Positions 30,623 through 41,739 of a stretch of 64,000 nucleotides of DNA are shown piece after piece. The notes beneath the pieces are model-generated. The model ran no database searches and was not told where the DNA came from. It saw only the letters and a program-made list of their open reading frames with translations. The stretch is from Scheffersomyces stipitis CBS 6054 (taxonomy: Eukaryota > Ascomycota > Pichiomycetes > Serinales > Debaryomycetaceae), in the NCBI RefSeq assembly GCF_000209165.1, contig NC_009045.1:1550001-1614000 (forward strand), in the 5' to 3' direction. The first letter of the stretch is position 1. The number at the start of each line of letters is the position of its first letter. Made by a program: the position numbers and the translations under genes.

Positions 30623-31627
30623 ATGACTACCTCAGTTTTCGTTTCAGGTGCAACCGGTTACCTTGCCCAACAAATTATTGCACTTGTTCTCTCCAAGGGC
30701 TACAAGGTCGTTGGTTCGGTCAGATCTGAAGAAAAGGGTGCAAACTTAAAAAAATTGTATGGTGACGATTTCTCCTATGAAGTTGTCAAGGTCTTGGAAC
30801 AGAAGGGTGCTTTCGATGAAGCCTTGAAGAAGCACCCAGAAGTTACAATTTTCTTACACACTGCCTCTCCAGTTACCTTCGAAGTTGAAGATACCGAAAA
30901 GGAAATCTTGATTCCTGCCATTAATGGAACAAAGTACGTCTTGCAATCTATCAAGGACGTTGCTCCTCAAATCACCAGAGTTGTTTACACCAGTTCTGTC
31001 GTTGCTATGAGCGTCCCAGAGGAATTAGGTAGCCCAGATGTGGTCCTCTCTGAAGCTTCTTGGAGTAGTCTCTCTTACGAGCAATCCAAGACTCATGGAG
31101 TTTTGGCTTACTTCGGTTCGAAGCAATTTGCTGAAAGGGCTGCATGGGAGTTTGTTGAACAGGAAAAGCCAAACTTTGCTCTCTCGACCGTAAACCCTGT
31201 CTACATTTTTGGTCCTCAAGCTAAGGACGAGGAAGTTAAGGGTACCTTGAACCTTTCTGCCGAAATGGTTAATTCCGTATTGAAGTTGAATAAGGACGAC
31301 GATGTTCCAGCAACTACTGGTACTTTCATTGATGTTAGAGATGTGGCTAAAGCTCACCTTGCAGCCTTCGAAAAGGACGAAGCAAAGGGTGAAAGACTTC
31401 TCCTCTCTAACACCAGATTCAATGGTCAAACTCTTTTGGACGTTGTTAGAAAGAACTTCCCACAACTTGCTGACAAGCTTCCAGTTGGAAAGCCACATTC
31501 TGACGATTTCTCTGCTTTTAAGGAATGGAACGACAAGAAGACCAAGAAGATTCTTGGATTTGAATACTTCGACTTTGAAACTTCTGTTGTTGACTCAATC
31601 AAGCAAGTTTTGAAGGTACAAGGTTAA
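30623..31627 (+). CDS. GRE2: GRE2-type NADPH-dependent aldehyde/ketone reductase
   Basis: A 334-residue extended short-chain dehydrogenase in the Gre2 (methylglyoxal/3-methylbutanal reductase) group. The Rossmann motif is SGATGYLAQQI (residues 8-18). HTASPVTFEVED, YTSSVVAM and NPVYIFGPQ are group signatures. The catalytic pair is Tyr163 and Lys167 in YFGSKQFAERAAWEF. S. cerevisiae Gre2 reduces methylglyoxal and many ketones with NADPH, and is stress-induced. CTG-clade yeasts usually have several paralogues, so the symbol denotes the family and not strict orthology. It is cytosolic, without a targeting signal. It is convergent with the SEG1-like gene, with only 246 bp between the stop codons. 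Confidence 0.9.
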   Translation: MTTSVFVSGATGYLAQQIIALVLSKGYKVVGSVRSEEKGANLKKLYGDDFSYEVVKVLEQKGAFDEALKKHPEVTIFLHTASPVTFEVEDTEKEILIPAINGTKYVLQSIKDVAPQITRVVYTSSVVAMSVPEELGSPDVVLSEASWSSLSYEQSKTHGVLAYFGSKQFAERAAWEFVEQEKPNFALSTVNPVYIFGPQAKDEEVKGTLNLSAEMVNSVLKLNKDDDVPATTGTFIDVRDVAKAHLAAFEKDEAKGERLLLSNTRFNGQTLLDVVRKNFPQLADKLPVGKPHSDDFSAFKEWNDKKTKKILGFEYFDFETSVVDSIKQVLKVQG

Positions 31628-31873
31628 GCCTATTTTATAGAATGTTCGACTTTCTCATAGATTCGTAACAAATTGTGTTCAATATAGAAAATTAGTTGAA
31701 AATACGTAGAAGGTAGAGAGTGGCTTGAGACAGGTAAATGTTACTATACTTGTGTGCTCCTCAATCACCTACTATTGCAATAAAATTATGGATTTAATAC
31801 AACCAGATAGAAATGAAACTAAATATACACTATTAGGTAGAACGGTCTCGGTTATTATCATCACAACAAAAAT

Positions 31874-34800
31874 CTACTTGTAATTATTAATGAAGTATTT
31901 GTAAAGCTTTTGCTTGAATTTGCTTTGCTTCTTCTTTTCGACTTTATTCACAACTAAGTCGTCACTTGTCCCAGTTGGATTGACAATTTCAGGAGCAATT
32001 ACATTAGTATGGTTGTTCCCATTCTGGTTTTCAGTTGCAACAGTGGAATTGGTTGGTTGCTCAGATCCCTGTGATCCAATTGTTGGAATGGTAGATTTGT
32101 CATCGGGAGGAGTTTCATGGTTAGATTCTATTGTTGCTTGCTTTTCTTCTTCACGTCGAGGTAACGTCAAGTTATCCAAAGTTCCATTCGATTCAAGACC
32201 CTTAAATACTTCCTTATAGCTGCCACTGCCAATTGAAGATGTTCCTTGTTGCATTTGGCTCGGATATTCATGAAAAATTGCTGGATTCGAATACGAATGA
32301 GTTTCCTTTGCCACATTTTCGACATTGTTTGGAACAATTGTCTGAGAAATGTTGCTAGCTTCAGCAAGCTTTTGTTCGCTTTCTGTTACAGGCTGCGCCA
32401 AAAATTGCTTCAAATCTTCACCAGTGCTAGCTGGCTCTTCTGATGGCTCAATTGGAATTGGAGTGTTATGAGGAGTTGGAAATTCACTTCCTGTTCCTGT
32501 ATTTGACTTTATTTCACTCACATTCAATCTTGCGGACTCAATCTCTTCGTCTGTAACATCATCTTCAATGTTGGTAGTTCCTATATCGCTGAGTTTGGGA
32601 ACAGGAATTACACTAGAAGGTTTGATAGACTCGCTCGCAGAGATATTTGATTCAGGATTCACAGATTCTTGGGTCTCATAGGCAGAGACAATACCACTAA
32701 TATCGTCTTGGTTGGAGCTACCTGTGACTATAGTTTGAAGTTCAGGTTTTCCAGGAGTCTGCCCATAGATTTCTCCCTCACTATGAATATTCATATCTCT
32801 TCTCAATTTGGCTTTGATATCGTCCAAGGTTTCAAGTTTGCCGACCAGTTCGTCTTTTATTACATTCTTGACTTCTGGAAGTTCTGGAGCTTTGTCAAAT
32901 GGAACTGAAACAATCTCAGGACTAGTTTCTGTTGACACTGTAGGTTCTGGTAACTGAGTGTCTTCCAAAGGAGGCGATACCTCTTTAGAAACAGCTGTTG
33001 CTTGTATAGCTGAGGGAACAGAAATTTCCTTTATAGGAACTGATTCATTCTGAATAGGGTTCGAAATTTCCTTAGCTGAAGGAGACATATCCTCGATTGT
33101 AGCATTCTCAACAGAATTTGGCATACTCTCGAATGGAGCAGGTCTCTGAACAGGTGCTGAAGAGTTCACAGCAGGAACTGATACTTGATGAGCCGTAGAT
33201 GAAGAAGATCTGACTGGGGTATTCTCAGTAGGAATTGGTTCACTTTCAAGTTTAGCTGGTCTCTGAACGGGAGTTGAAGTATTCTCAGTAGGAACCGACG
33301 TTTGATGAACTGGAACAGAAGCTGACGAAGAAGAGGCTTCGTACTCAGGAGGTCCATCGTTAGGTTCATTTCTGCTCTTCATTCTGGGCTTGGAAAGAGG
33401 AATAAATCGAAGTGGCTTCGATCCAGCAGATTCTTCAGCACGACCTACATCTACATCAGTGGTTTCCATATTTGATCCTACTTCCCTACCAGCAGCAACT
33501 GGAGTTTCAGCCGTATGAACCCCGACTGCTGATTCAAGAGCAACTGCAGCAGCAATTGGAGCACTGATCTCAATTGATGGCTTTCTCTTTCTTCCAAATA
33601 TGCTAAACACAGATTTAGGACTCTTGCCAGATTTCACTTCTGCTTCAACGTGCTTGCTTTCCTTTCTTGATGATTTTTCTTGCTTTCTTGCAAGCTTCTC
33701 TTCGTTTTTAGCAGATTTCTCAGCTTCCTTTCTAGCGTTCTTCTCTGCTGCTTCCTTCTCTTTCTGCAATCTCTTCTCCTCTTTGGCTCTTTCTTTTCTA
33801 GACGATCCCTTGGGAATATCTTCTCTCATTGAATGCCCAGCAAATTCCTTATAATGATTTTCATATCTGTAGTTATCATCTAATCCTTCATCGTTCTTCT
33901 TTTCAAGTTTGGAGTTCTTTTCGATGAGTTTAGTCAATTCCTCTTTATCGTTTGCAATTGGTGGATCTGATAATTTTGCACTTGGATCATTTGTAGCGTT
34001 AGCATCAACTCTATCTCCATAGACTCTCTTATAAGCTGCTTCCATGGCTGCAGCATAGAAATCAACATTTGTAGTCAGTGCAGATTGTTTTTGCTGTGGA
34101 GAAGATTGAGTAGAATGAGAAGGACGAGTAGAAGCATGAGAATTTTGAGAAGCGTGTCTTACTGGTGCGTGTTTCTTATTATAAATAGGAATAGTTTCAA
34201 CTTTATCGTCAAATTTGATTGAACTAGGTGGAGAGACGACTTTCGGCTTGGACAACTCATTGCTATAGTCGGTACTCTTGGGAGAATATTGCTTCTGAGC
34301 AGCTGCTACGGCAGGAGAAATGGCTATTTTCGGCGATGGTGGACTGATCTTAGGTGGTTGTGTTAGACTTCTTGGACTCGAGGTGAAATCTTTGTATGGA
34401 TGAGCTGCCACTGGAGGTGATTGAGGTTGAGTAAAACCTGGTTCCTGGAGTTGCTCTGGAGGAATAATTTGTCCTTCTTCGTTGAGAATTGGTTTCTGTG
34501 AATTCTTCAAAATAGATCTCAAAGGCTTATTAGGTGAAGAACTGTTAGAAATAACAGGAGCAAGGGCGTTTCCGTTGATGGAGTTAGTTCGTATTTCCGG
34601 AACAGTGTGTTCACTGGTTGGGCTGTGGTTCTCCTGTATGAATGGAGAAGCCAATAACTTCTGGTTTTCCTTGTTTACAATGGCAGAATCGCCTACATTT
34701 AATTTCAAGTTCTTGTTAGCCTCTGGATGATCAAGATAGTTATATTCGAAATTCAGCAAGTCCTCCTCAATCTTAGTCAAATTGACTGGATTTGAGTTGG

Positions 34801-35959
34801 CCAATAAGGAGTTGTGTCTGTTTGCAGTAGCTGATGACAATGAATTGGTTCTGGAGTTACTTCTAGATATATTCTTAGTTGTGGTTTCGATGATGTTAGA
34901 ACCGTCTGGAAGAGTTTTGATAGTCTGTGTTGTGATCGACTGGGTTCTACCCTGTGCATCTACTACGCGAGTTGTCTTTGTAGTAACAATGGTTTCTTCC
35001 TCTTCGACTTCATCCCCTCCTTCGTAAACCTGGTCAATGCTGGGTCTTCTATACGAGGTTGATACTGGACGAGCTAAATGTCCAGCAGCCTGCTTGGCTT
35101 GTAACTGTTGATATGAATTCAACTGCGTATTGGTGAGACTACTGTAGCGTCTTCCTACATTTGAAGGTTGATGAGCAGCTGGCCCCGTGACATAGGATGG
35201 CTTGGGATTATAGGTATAGCTTCGTAACGAATTGGATCTGTTGGCATTCGACAAAGAATTAGATCTACGAGGTGCTGTTCCTATTTTTTGTGGTGCTGCA
35301 AGAGGTGAAGAAGGCTGTTGTTGCTGTGAATGAATTCTTAGGGCCGCAAGAGCAGCTTGGCCAGCTCCATTGGATAACGATTCTGATCTGGTAATGCTGC
35401 TGTTCGGAAGTCCGGCTACCGTTTGTTGCAGGTACCGGTTGATATCATCTGTATATTTGGCGAAGCCCTGGTAGGAATCTCTTTTCTGGAGGCGTTAGTA
35501 TTAGAGTATGAAAATCATAGATAGATTTGATTGGAATTTGATTGGACAATAGAGTATGTGAAATTTCATATTTGATAGCAGGTGGATATGATTTGAATTG
35601 ATATTTGCGCAATTTAGCACTTTATTTTACCAATTCGTGCTTGCACAACACACCATGATGTGTTATTGTATTTGTTATATCAATTATATCACTTTGTGAA
35701 TCATAAGTTCAATCTTCATTGCATTCAATTGAAGAATTTATTCGATTCTAGTTGCGATGATCAGCTCTGATTCGCCTTATCACTACCGCACTACTTTATC
35801 CCTTCCACCCTAGCTATCTTTCCATTCTGATTCGTTTGCCATCTCTTTTTCTCTATTCTTCTATTCCTTGTCATTCACTACTATATTAAACATGTCATCG
35901 TATCTATCTTCTCCGCAAATCTTACTTACCCTGCTCCGGGACGAAAACAAGCTAACCAT
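31874..35959 (-). CDS. SEG1: Eisosome stability protein, Seg1-like, spliced with a 10-codon first exon
   Basis: The long frame is open from 35485 down to 31874 but contains no ATG near its beginning: the serine at the apparent start comes after a TTG, and coding-like sequence (YQGFAKYTDDINRY) continues above it. A TACTAAC at 35494-35500 and CCTCCAG ending at 35486 mark an acceptor. A GTAAGT donor begins at 35929. Exon 1 (35959-35930) reads MVSLFSSRSR and joins in phase to KRDSYQGFAKYTDD, giving 1213 residues. The protein is mostly disordered, with an SITTQTIKTLPDGSNIIETT motif (about 190-210), an Ala/Lys/Glu coiled coil, proline-rich parts and the basic end KFKQKLYKYFINNYK. This layout resembles Seg1/Seg2, which stabilise eisosomes at the plasma membrane. 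Identity is moderately sure; the splice model is strong. Confidence 0.75.
35486..35929 (-). other. Intron of the SEG1-like gene (444 nt)
   Basis: On the minus strand: donor GTAAGT starting at 35929, branch point TACTAAC at 35500-35494, acceptor CAG ending at 35486, only 8 nt beyond the branch-point C. Phase 0. No convincing snoRNA signature inside. Confidence 0.85.
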
Positions 35960-37568
35960 GACAGACTAAGCAGACAACGTTCAAGTTCGTTTGTCGACGG
36001 TTTTTGACGTATAACAGAAATACGGGTGGTGCAAGTCGGCTTATATATATAGCCAGAATATGAGCAATTGAGTATATACACTATAATCAGCTTAGTTGGG
36101 ATGGCTGTTCCTTGTTCCATAAAAGGATGACATATGAAAAGCGAGAAAAGGTAAACATGAAATTTTCTCTATCGTCTTTCCTGCAGAAAAAAGCATTCCC
36201 TAATTGTTCCATTTCAAGTTAATTTTTCACCTATTTGTCTACCAAATTCCAAGACCAGGGTTCGAAATGAGTCTGTTTCATCTGGGCCCCCGTTGTCGTG
36301 AACCTTCGTTTTTGTCCCAGATAGATAGCGTCCATTATGGCGCAGAGATTTGCATATTTAGTGGGAACTAGATTGTAACAGTTATCCGTCTAAGGGGCAA
36401 AGGGTTTTCTGTCGTTTGAACCTTAGATTAAGTAAGGGTGGCAGCCCGTTCAACCGGCTTTAACTGCCTGTTCTTATTTTACTAGTATAGCGTAATAATA
36501 GTGTATACGTAATAATAGTGGACCTTCCGGGTTCCAAACCTGATTCTGGTGCCATGCCGTATGGGGAGATGCGGCTGAAGAGATAACATCATGTGATACA
36601 CAACACCTGATAATGCATTTCTGTGGAATTCCCGGGAAATGTCTTCTGTTAGCTATCAGACACTAGTGGGGTTCTGCCACCAAGGAGAATATCATCAGAT
36701 CATAGACGGGTTACGTAGAGAGCTGGATAATGCTCTGAGTTTTTTCTGTTGCATATTTCTGGGCAATGAAGCTTAAGCGAGCTGAGATAGAATCGTCAAG
36801 GACTCGGAGAAAGCCAGTACTTAATTGATCTAGTGCTCAGTGTTTGGAATAATCTAAATATACTATTGAGTCCTCAAAGTACTAGACAGTAACAGTCAAT
36901 TGTGTGGTTTGTGTGAAATCTCCATATTTCTTTATTTCTAATATGACCAGCGAGCAAGAGGAATAAAAAATTTCAACTACAACTACAAAGATGGTCTTAC
37001 GGCTACAAATATAGCTAAACACTTCCATGATGAAGATTACTCTTCAGAACAGGCCAAGAGTCTTCTGGTGACCATCAACATTGTTCTTCTTCGTACTTTC
37101 AGACTCCATCGCAAGATGAAGAAACGCTACTGTTCATTTCCGCTACGCATATTTCCGCACAAAGATGCTCTGGCTTCTGGAATACTCTAAAACACAACGG
37201 AACGAAGAGAAGTCTCGAATTTCATAACAATTCTACTGAGCCTTACTGGGTATTAAACAGCCGCCCAATTTCCGTCATATTACATCATGCCATAACAAAC
37301 CTTAGCTAACATTGACTAAGCTGCTTTAACTAATCCCAACTAAAAGGTTCCGCCATTTTGCAGCTGTGGCTCCTGCAGATTGCCTCTGGTCAGAGATTAC
37401 TAAGATTACTCAGATTGGTTCCTTAACTGAGCTTTAACTATGTGCCCATCGGCCTGAGCCAAATTGCAAAATCGGCCAACGGCCCAAATAAATGAAAATA
37501 TAAATATTGGCGATGTTGTCTTTGAATATTTTCAGTCTGTTCTCTGATTTATTTGAAAGTCTCTGTTA
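35960..37568. other. Divergent intergenic region between SEG1 and the LigB-type gene
   Basis: A TATATATA stretch at about 36042-36050 is a likely SEG1 TATA box. A 13-bp direct repeat CGTAATAATAGTG lies at 36491-36503 and 36508-36520. GATTACT is repeated around 37397-37413. A motif relative TTTTGCAGCTGT is at 37356-37367. CGGCC and GGCC blocks lie at about 37450-37485, and AATATAAATATT shortly before the plus-strand gene is a probable TATA element. No gene seen. Confidence 0.5.
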
Positions 37569-38717
37569 ATGAAGGTTTTATCCATTGTGGTATTGATCTT
37601 CTCTCTCTTCTACTATTATTACTGTATAGTCACTAGAAAGACTATCAAGGCTGAAAATACAGTTTCAGAAATCACAGAAAACTCACCAAACTCAAGCTTT
37701 ACTTCCGAAAAACCTCCACAAATTTCCTCAGATTCAAACATGTCTGTTGCACGCTTCACAAAAAACGCCAATCCCTATCCAACATATTTTTTCAGTCATG
37801 GAGGGCCAACTTTTATGTACGAAAACGATGATTTTGGCAATAAAGGTGCCTGGAACACTATTAGAAAGCTTGGAAAAACCATCAAGAACACATGGAAGCC
37901 CGACTATATTATCGTAGTCTCTGCTCATTGGCAGTCGGGAGCTTCCAACCTCGTAGAAGTTGCCATTCCCAAGAAAGATGATGCTGAAAACGACTTGATC
38001 TACGATTTCTATGGTTTCCCAAATCACATGTATAAGGAACAATTCCACAGTAAAAATTCTGTCTACGTTGCTGAACATATCAGACAGCATTTGGAGCAGA
38101 ACGGATTCAACAGTGTATTGACTCAAAGAGGTATAGATCACGGAGTTTGGGTTCCATTCAAAGTAGCATTCAGTGACTATAACACTTTATCCAAGACTGA
38201 AGATATACCCGATTCACCAGGTTTGGATTTACCAGAGACAGCCGTGATCCAAGTGTCTTTAACTGCAAATGACAAAGATTTCAATTCCCACTTCAAATTG
38301 GGCGAAGTCTTGAGCCATTTCAGAGATAACTTACTCTGGGACGAAACTCAGAACAGATACTTAACTGGGTTGATAATTTGCTCTGGAATGTCTGTACATA
38401 ACTTGAGAGATCTTGGGAGATCTTTCTCTCAGCCTGGAGGTATTATGCCTTACGTAAAGCCATTCAACCAGTTATTGACGAAGACCTTGACAAAGTCTAC
38501 AGACTTATTGGCCGATTTGCTTGAGATTCAAAGTTCACAAAAGGCTTTGTTGTACAATGCTCATCCTACACTAGAGCACTTCGTGCCTGTGGTTGTAGCC
38601 AGTGGGATAGCTAACAAAAACAAGGAGCCAGTGAAAGAACTCTACAACGCTGAATTGGCTAGCTTGGGTTGGGGCATATACCAGTTCGGTCCATTACCCG
38701 TACTTCCCAAGGCTTGA
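37569..38717 (+). CDS. LigB/DODA-type extradiol ring-cleavage dioxygenase family protein, with N-terminal membrane segment
   Basis: Residues about 65-380 form a class III extradiol dioxygenase domain like bacterial YgiD and plant 4,5-DOPA dioxygenase. Four expected histidines are in place: His77 in FFSHGGPTFMYE, His120 in VVSAHWQS, His191 in RGIDHGVWVPFKVAF and His337 in HPTLEHFVPVVVASG. These suggest a single bound metal (zinc or iron) opening catechol-type rings; the physiological substrate is unknown. Residues 1-20 (MKVLSIVVLIFSLFYYYYCI) form a signal anchor or signal peptide followed by a disordered S/T/N linker. An in-frame ATG at 37739 (MSVARFTKN) would make a soluble 325-residue form of the usual family size, so the true start is uncertain. 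Confidence 0.85.
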   Translation: MKVLSIVVLIFSLFYYYYCIVTRKTIKAENTVSEITENSPNSSFTSEKPPQISSDSNMSVARFTKNANPYPTYFFSHGGPTFMYENDDFGNKGAWNTIRKLGKTIKNTWKPDYIIVVSAHWQSGASNLVEVAIPKKDDAENDLIYDFYGFPNHMYKEQFHSKNSVYVAEHIRQHLEQNGFNSVLTQRGIDHGVWVPFKVAFSDYNTLSKTEDIPDSPGLDLPETAVIQVSLTANDKDFNSHFKLGEVLSHFRDNLLWDETQNRYLTGLIICSGMSVHNLRDLGRSFSQPGGIMPYVKPFNQLLTKTLTKSTDLLADLLEIQSSQKALLYNAHPTLEHFVPVVVASGIANKNKEPVKELYNAELASLGWGIYQFGPLPVLPKA

Positions 38718-39212
38718 AAATAATTACTGTTTATTCAATATAGATATTAATGAATGATATTAAGCATCAGTATTAATGAAAAAGTAGAAATTAGCATAAA
38801 TAGCGAATGAAAAGATTGTTACTTTGTCCATATCAATAGTCAATGCACAATGCAATACAAGACACTGAAATTTTAATATATCAAAATGCTCTACAATCTA
38901 CGTCGCTAACCCCATTATTCAATTAATGTATTGTGGCTATGAAACAAAATGCAGAAGTGGTGTTTATGAAAAGATCATGAATAGTTGAACGTTGTTATCG
39001 TGATGTACCTGGCTTGTCAAAGAACAAGCCAAGATGATGTTTCCGAAGAATAGTAAGAACTTTTGAGACAGTCAAGCATGAGAATGTCCATTTTGCTTTC
39101 CAGCTTCCAACCACTCCTTCAACCGGCGAAACTGGTTTACCTCATCGTCTTGGAATATAACTAATAGTCTAGATGGTCGTATGACTTGAATCTATCTCGT
39201 AATTTAACCAAG
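38718..39212. other. Convergent intergenic region between the LigB-type gene and NDUFA2
   Basis: A/T-rich 3' flanks of two convergent genes. I see no gene, repeat or RNA structure in it. Confidence 0.5.
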
Positions 39213-39491
39213 TTAGTTCTTCAACAAGTCCTGTAATGTCTTAGCAATGCCGTTCTCGTCTAAACCTTCGAGTGAACTCTTGACTTCCTTGCCTTTTTCG
39301 AATCTGGCGGTTAAACTTGGTGGGACCCCGTAGCTTTCTCTGATCAAAATAGGCAATTTGTAGTTGGATTGAACCTTCAAAGTTTCATAGTTCACCGACA
39401 AAAACTTTCTTAAAGGCACCGAAGCTTCTCCTGTTTGGGATAAGTGGAATCTCAATTCCTTCAACGCCTGAGGCAACACGAATTTGGACAT
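39213..39491 (-). CDS. NADH:ubiquinone oxidoreductase (complex I) subunit, NDUFA2/B8 type
   Basis: This 92-residue protein has the L51/S25/CI-B8 thioredoxin-like fold: LPQALKELRFHLSQTGEAS, a segment ending LPILIRESYGVPPSLTARFEKGKE, and a C-terminal helix DENGIAKTLQDLLK. The length and the I-R-E-x-x-G-V-P-P pattern match the complex I accessory subunit (NI8M/NUFM-like nomenclature varies between yeasts) rather than mitoribosomal relatives. It sits on the matrix arm of complex I. Saccharomyces has no complex I, so this gene is a useful taxonomic marker. CACGTG at 39623-39628 lies about 135 bp upstream. Confidence 0.9.
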   Translation of the reverse strand: MSKFVLPQALKELRFHLSQTGEASVPLRKFLSVNYETLKVQSNYKLPILIRESYGVPPSLTARFEKGKEVKSSLEGLDENGIAKTLQDLLKN

Positions 39492-39973
39492 TTCTATAGG
39501 GTTAGCAGTAACTTTTGCTGATACTAGATCGACCTTCTACTTCGCTCATTGCTTACTTCGAAGTGGGAAATTATTCAAATTCTACTGGTTGGATATGTAC
39601 AGGAAAAGCTGGTGACTTATGGCACGTGATTTATTACTATATAGCTATGATAACAATATTGGTTATCTCTGTCCAAATAACCTGCTGAACGTAGCATTGA
39701 TAATCGGAGTATTGGGGGTATTTCTCTTCTCAATATGTATTTGTGTTTGGAGTGCAAAAAATTTTGCAATCAGAAGCAATTTATTTCTGGTATGACATAA
39801 CTCAATCAACTTTACCGACCTTGTACAGCAAGTTTCTTGCAACCGTCTCCCATATATCCTTACTTCATTAATGATAAGTTGATTAGAATGAGTTGCCAAA
39901 GAAAGTAGCATACGATTTCACTTCATAGAAAAAGACATGACTGTCTTCTCTATATCAGACTTGTAACTACCTT
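39492..39973. other. Intergenic region between NDUFA2 and the 154-residue orphan
   Basis: Includes CACGTG at 39623-39628 and the inverted pair TGCAAAAA/TTTTGCA at about 39753-39768, part of a TTTTGCAATCAGA motif relative. An 82-codon minus-strand frame (39663-39911) looks random. Confidence 0.5.
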
Positions 39974-40438
39974 TTACTCAAGTAGTATATTAAATTTCTT
40001 ATCCAAGTACCTGCGATACTTCTTCTTGTACTTCTCAATATCTCTGTTGGATATTTCCTTTGTCAAGTATCTTGAATTTGGAACCATATCTGTGTTTATG
40101 CCAGCTTCGATTGCTTTCATGCGGTAGTCTTCAATTACTTCTGCCAATCCAATTTCGCCAGCATAATGTTTGTTAAATACTAACTTGACATTCCCGTGAA
40201 TATCCTTGATAATGTAGTCATCTCCTGATTTTGAATATATACCTGTCCTCTCAGTAATGATCATATCCAATCTAGTCTGAACTGTTCCGAAGTCGTACTT
40301 GATAACTGATTTTTCCTCATTAATGAAATGAATATAATATGGGAATCGAATTTCCTGCTCAATATCATATGGGTTTATTCCTGTTCGCCTTATATATTTC
40401 TCAAGTTTGGGTGATTTGGGTGCAGCCATATTGAACAT
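39974..40438 (-). CDS. Unrecognised 154-residue protein
   Basis: I do not recognise this protein. The composition is clearly protein-like: many charged residues, few cysteines or tryptophans, balanced secondary-structure pattern. It starts MFNMAAPKSPKLEKYIRR; the second ATG (40429) may be the real start. A central part rich in D, I and Y (GDDYIIKDIHGNVKLVFN) is probably beta-stranded, and the C-terminal third is a basic helix (RDIEKYKKKYRRYLDKKFN). No signal peptide or membrane span. The basic end and small size would suit an RNA- or ribosome-associated mitochondrial or nuclear factor, but this is speculation. It lies downstream of a 1.3-kb gap. Confidence 0.72.
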   Translation of the reverse strand: MFNMAAPKSPKLEKYIRRTGINPYDIEQEIRFPYYIHFINEEKSVIKYDFGTVQTRLDMIITERTGIYSKSGDDYIIKDIHGNVKLVFNKHYAGEIGLAEVIEDYRMKAIEAGINTDMVPNSRYLTKEISNRDIEKYKKKYRRYLDKKFNILLE

Positions 40439-41739
40439 TCAATTTGAATAAATCAGACTCTAGAAACATTGAAGAATGTAGCATTTACTAATTGATGTAT
40501 CAGAATTTCGTACCGTTATTAAGATAAAATCTCGTAGCAATGGTTAAAGGCAAAATAGAATATATAAATAGAGCTTCTAGAAGAACGCGGAATAGAATGA
40601 GTTTTTCCGATAATAACATCCGAATTTCATACGGCTCCAAAAATTGTGGACCTCAATAGCTATCACTATCTACTCGGTAGTATACATCGGCTATAACAAA
40701 TTCTAGTCTGATTTTGGAATAGAAGGGTGCCGTGGTGCTGCAGCTCGATAATGAACTTAGAAAGACTTTTGGTGTATCAAATTAAGCTTTTATTTTCCAT
40801 CAGTTAAATGAAAAGATATCTATTTTGAAATAAATAGTGGACATTCTGTCTTTCATCCTTTTTCTAATAGTCATCCCGATTCCAAAATCTTTGGGTGGGC
40901 TCATTTGCAACTCTTAAGTCTCCGCCAGCATCTTATCCTTATATATCACGTGAGCTACTGATAAGATTTAGTAACATTGACAATGGATATACAACTATTT
41001 TATAGGCTTAACATGTGGGGTCCAGGTCCGTCAAACGCACACGTAAAATACTGAACATATTACAGCTAGACATATGTTGTTGGTACTGTTTACAATCAGG
41101 GCTGAAGGCCTAGTTGCTGTGCTCATTTCACGAATTCGCTCCGTCGGAAACGCTCTTCACAAAAAATAGTTCACATATAGAAAATTTGGAATTGGGAATT
41201 ACGAACTAATCTTGTGGCGGCCCTTTCAGGTACTGCAAGTGCGAAGTTTAACATACTGTTCTAGATTCATGAGTGTAATTAAGACATGTTGGAAGGGAGA
41301 GTCGCATCCTCAATAAGATTTCACGTTCCAAAAATACAATAAGCTCAGTGGAAATTGCAGAATTACCCTTTGACAGTATATTTTCCTTTCACTTGACAAA
41401 ATTATCTTGACTTTCTGCATTCACCGTCCGATAAGATTGCTCCGCGGAGAAGAGCGAATTTAGGGTAAATCAATTAAGATCCACTTAATTATATTATTTT
41501 GTTCGGACAAAATAATTGTTCTATTGCAGAAATTTGGTTGCGCATGTGGACCGGTGCCCCGTGAAAGATGCATTTTCGCATCCATTATTTTTGCCGGCAT
41601 CCCGGTTGTTCTCCCTGAAATATTTCAGTTCTACTAGGTTAGAGTTTTCGTATAAATACCATGGGCTTGCCACTTCTGTGGCAATTGCAATTGTGTTCTA
41701 TTAGTTAATTCATTAGTATTGTTTTGAATCATTTCCACA
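40439..41739. other. Divergent intergenic region between the 154-residue orphan and the PNGase A-like gene
   Basis: Contains TCACGTGA at 40946-40953, a motif copy TTTCGCATCCATT at 41574-41586 within GATGCATTTTCGCATC (itself a short palindrome), and a TATAAATA box at about 41651-41658, some 85 bp before the PNGase A-like start. Open frames here are short and unconvincing. Confidence 0.55.

Noticed and set aside
36240..36540. Possible tRNA B-box sequences (GGTTCGAAATG, GGGTTCCAAACC)
   Set aside because: No A-box at proper distance and no cloverleaf could be drawn.
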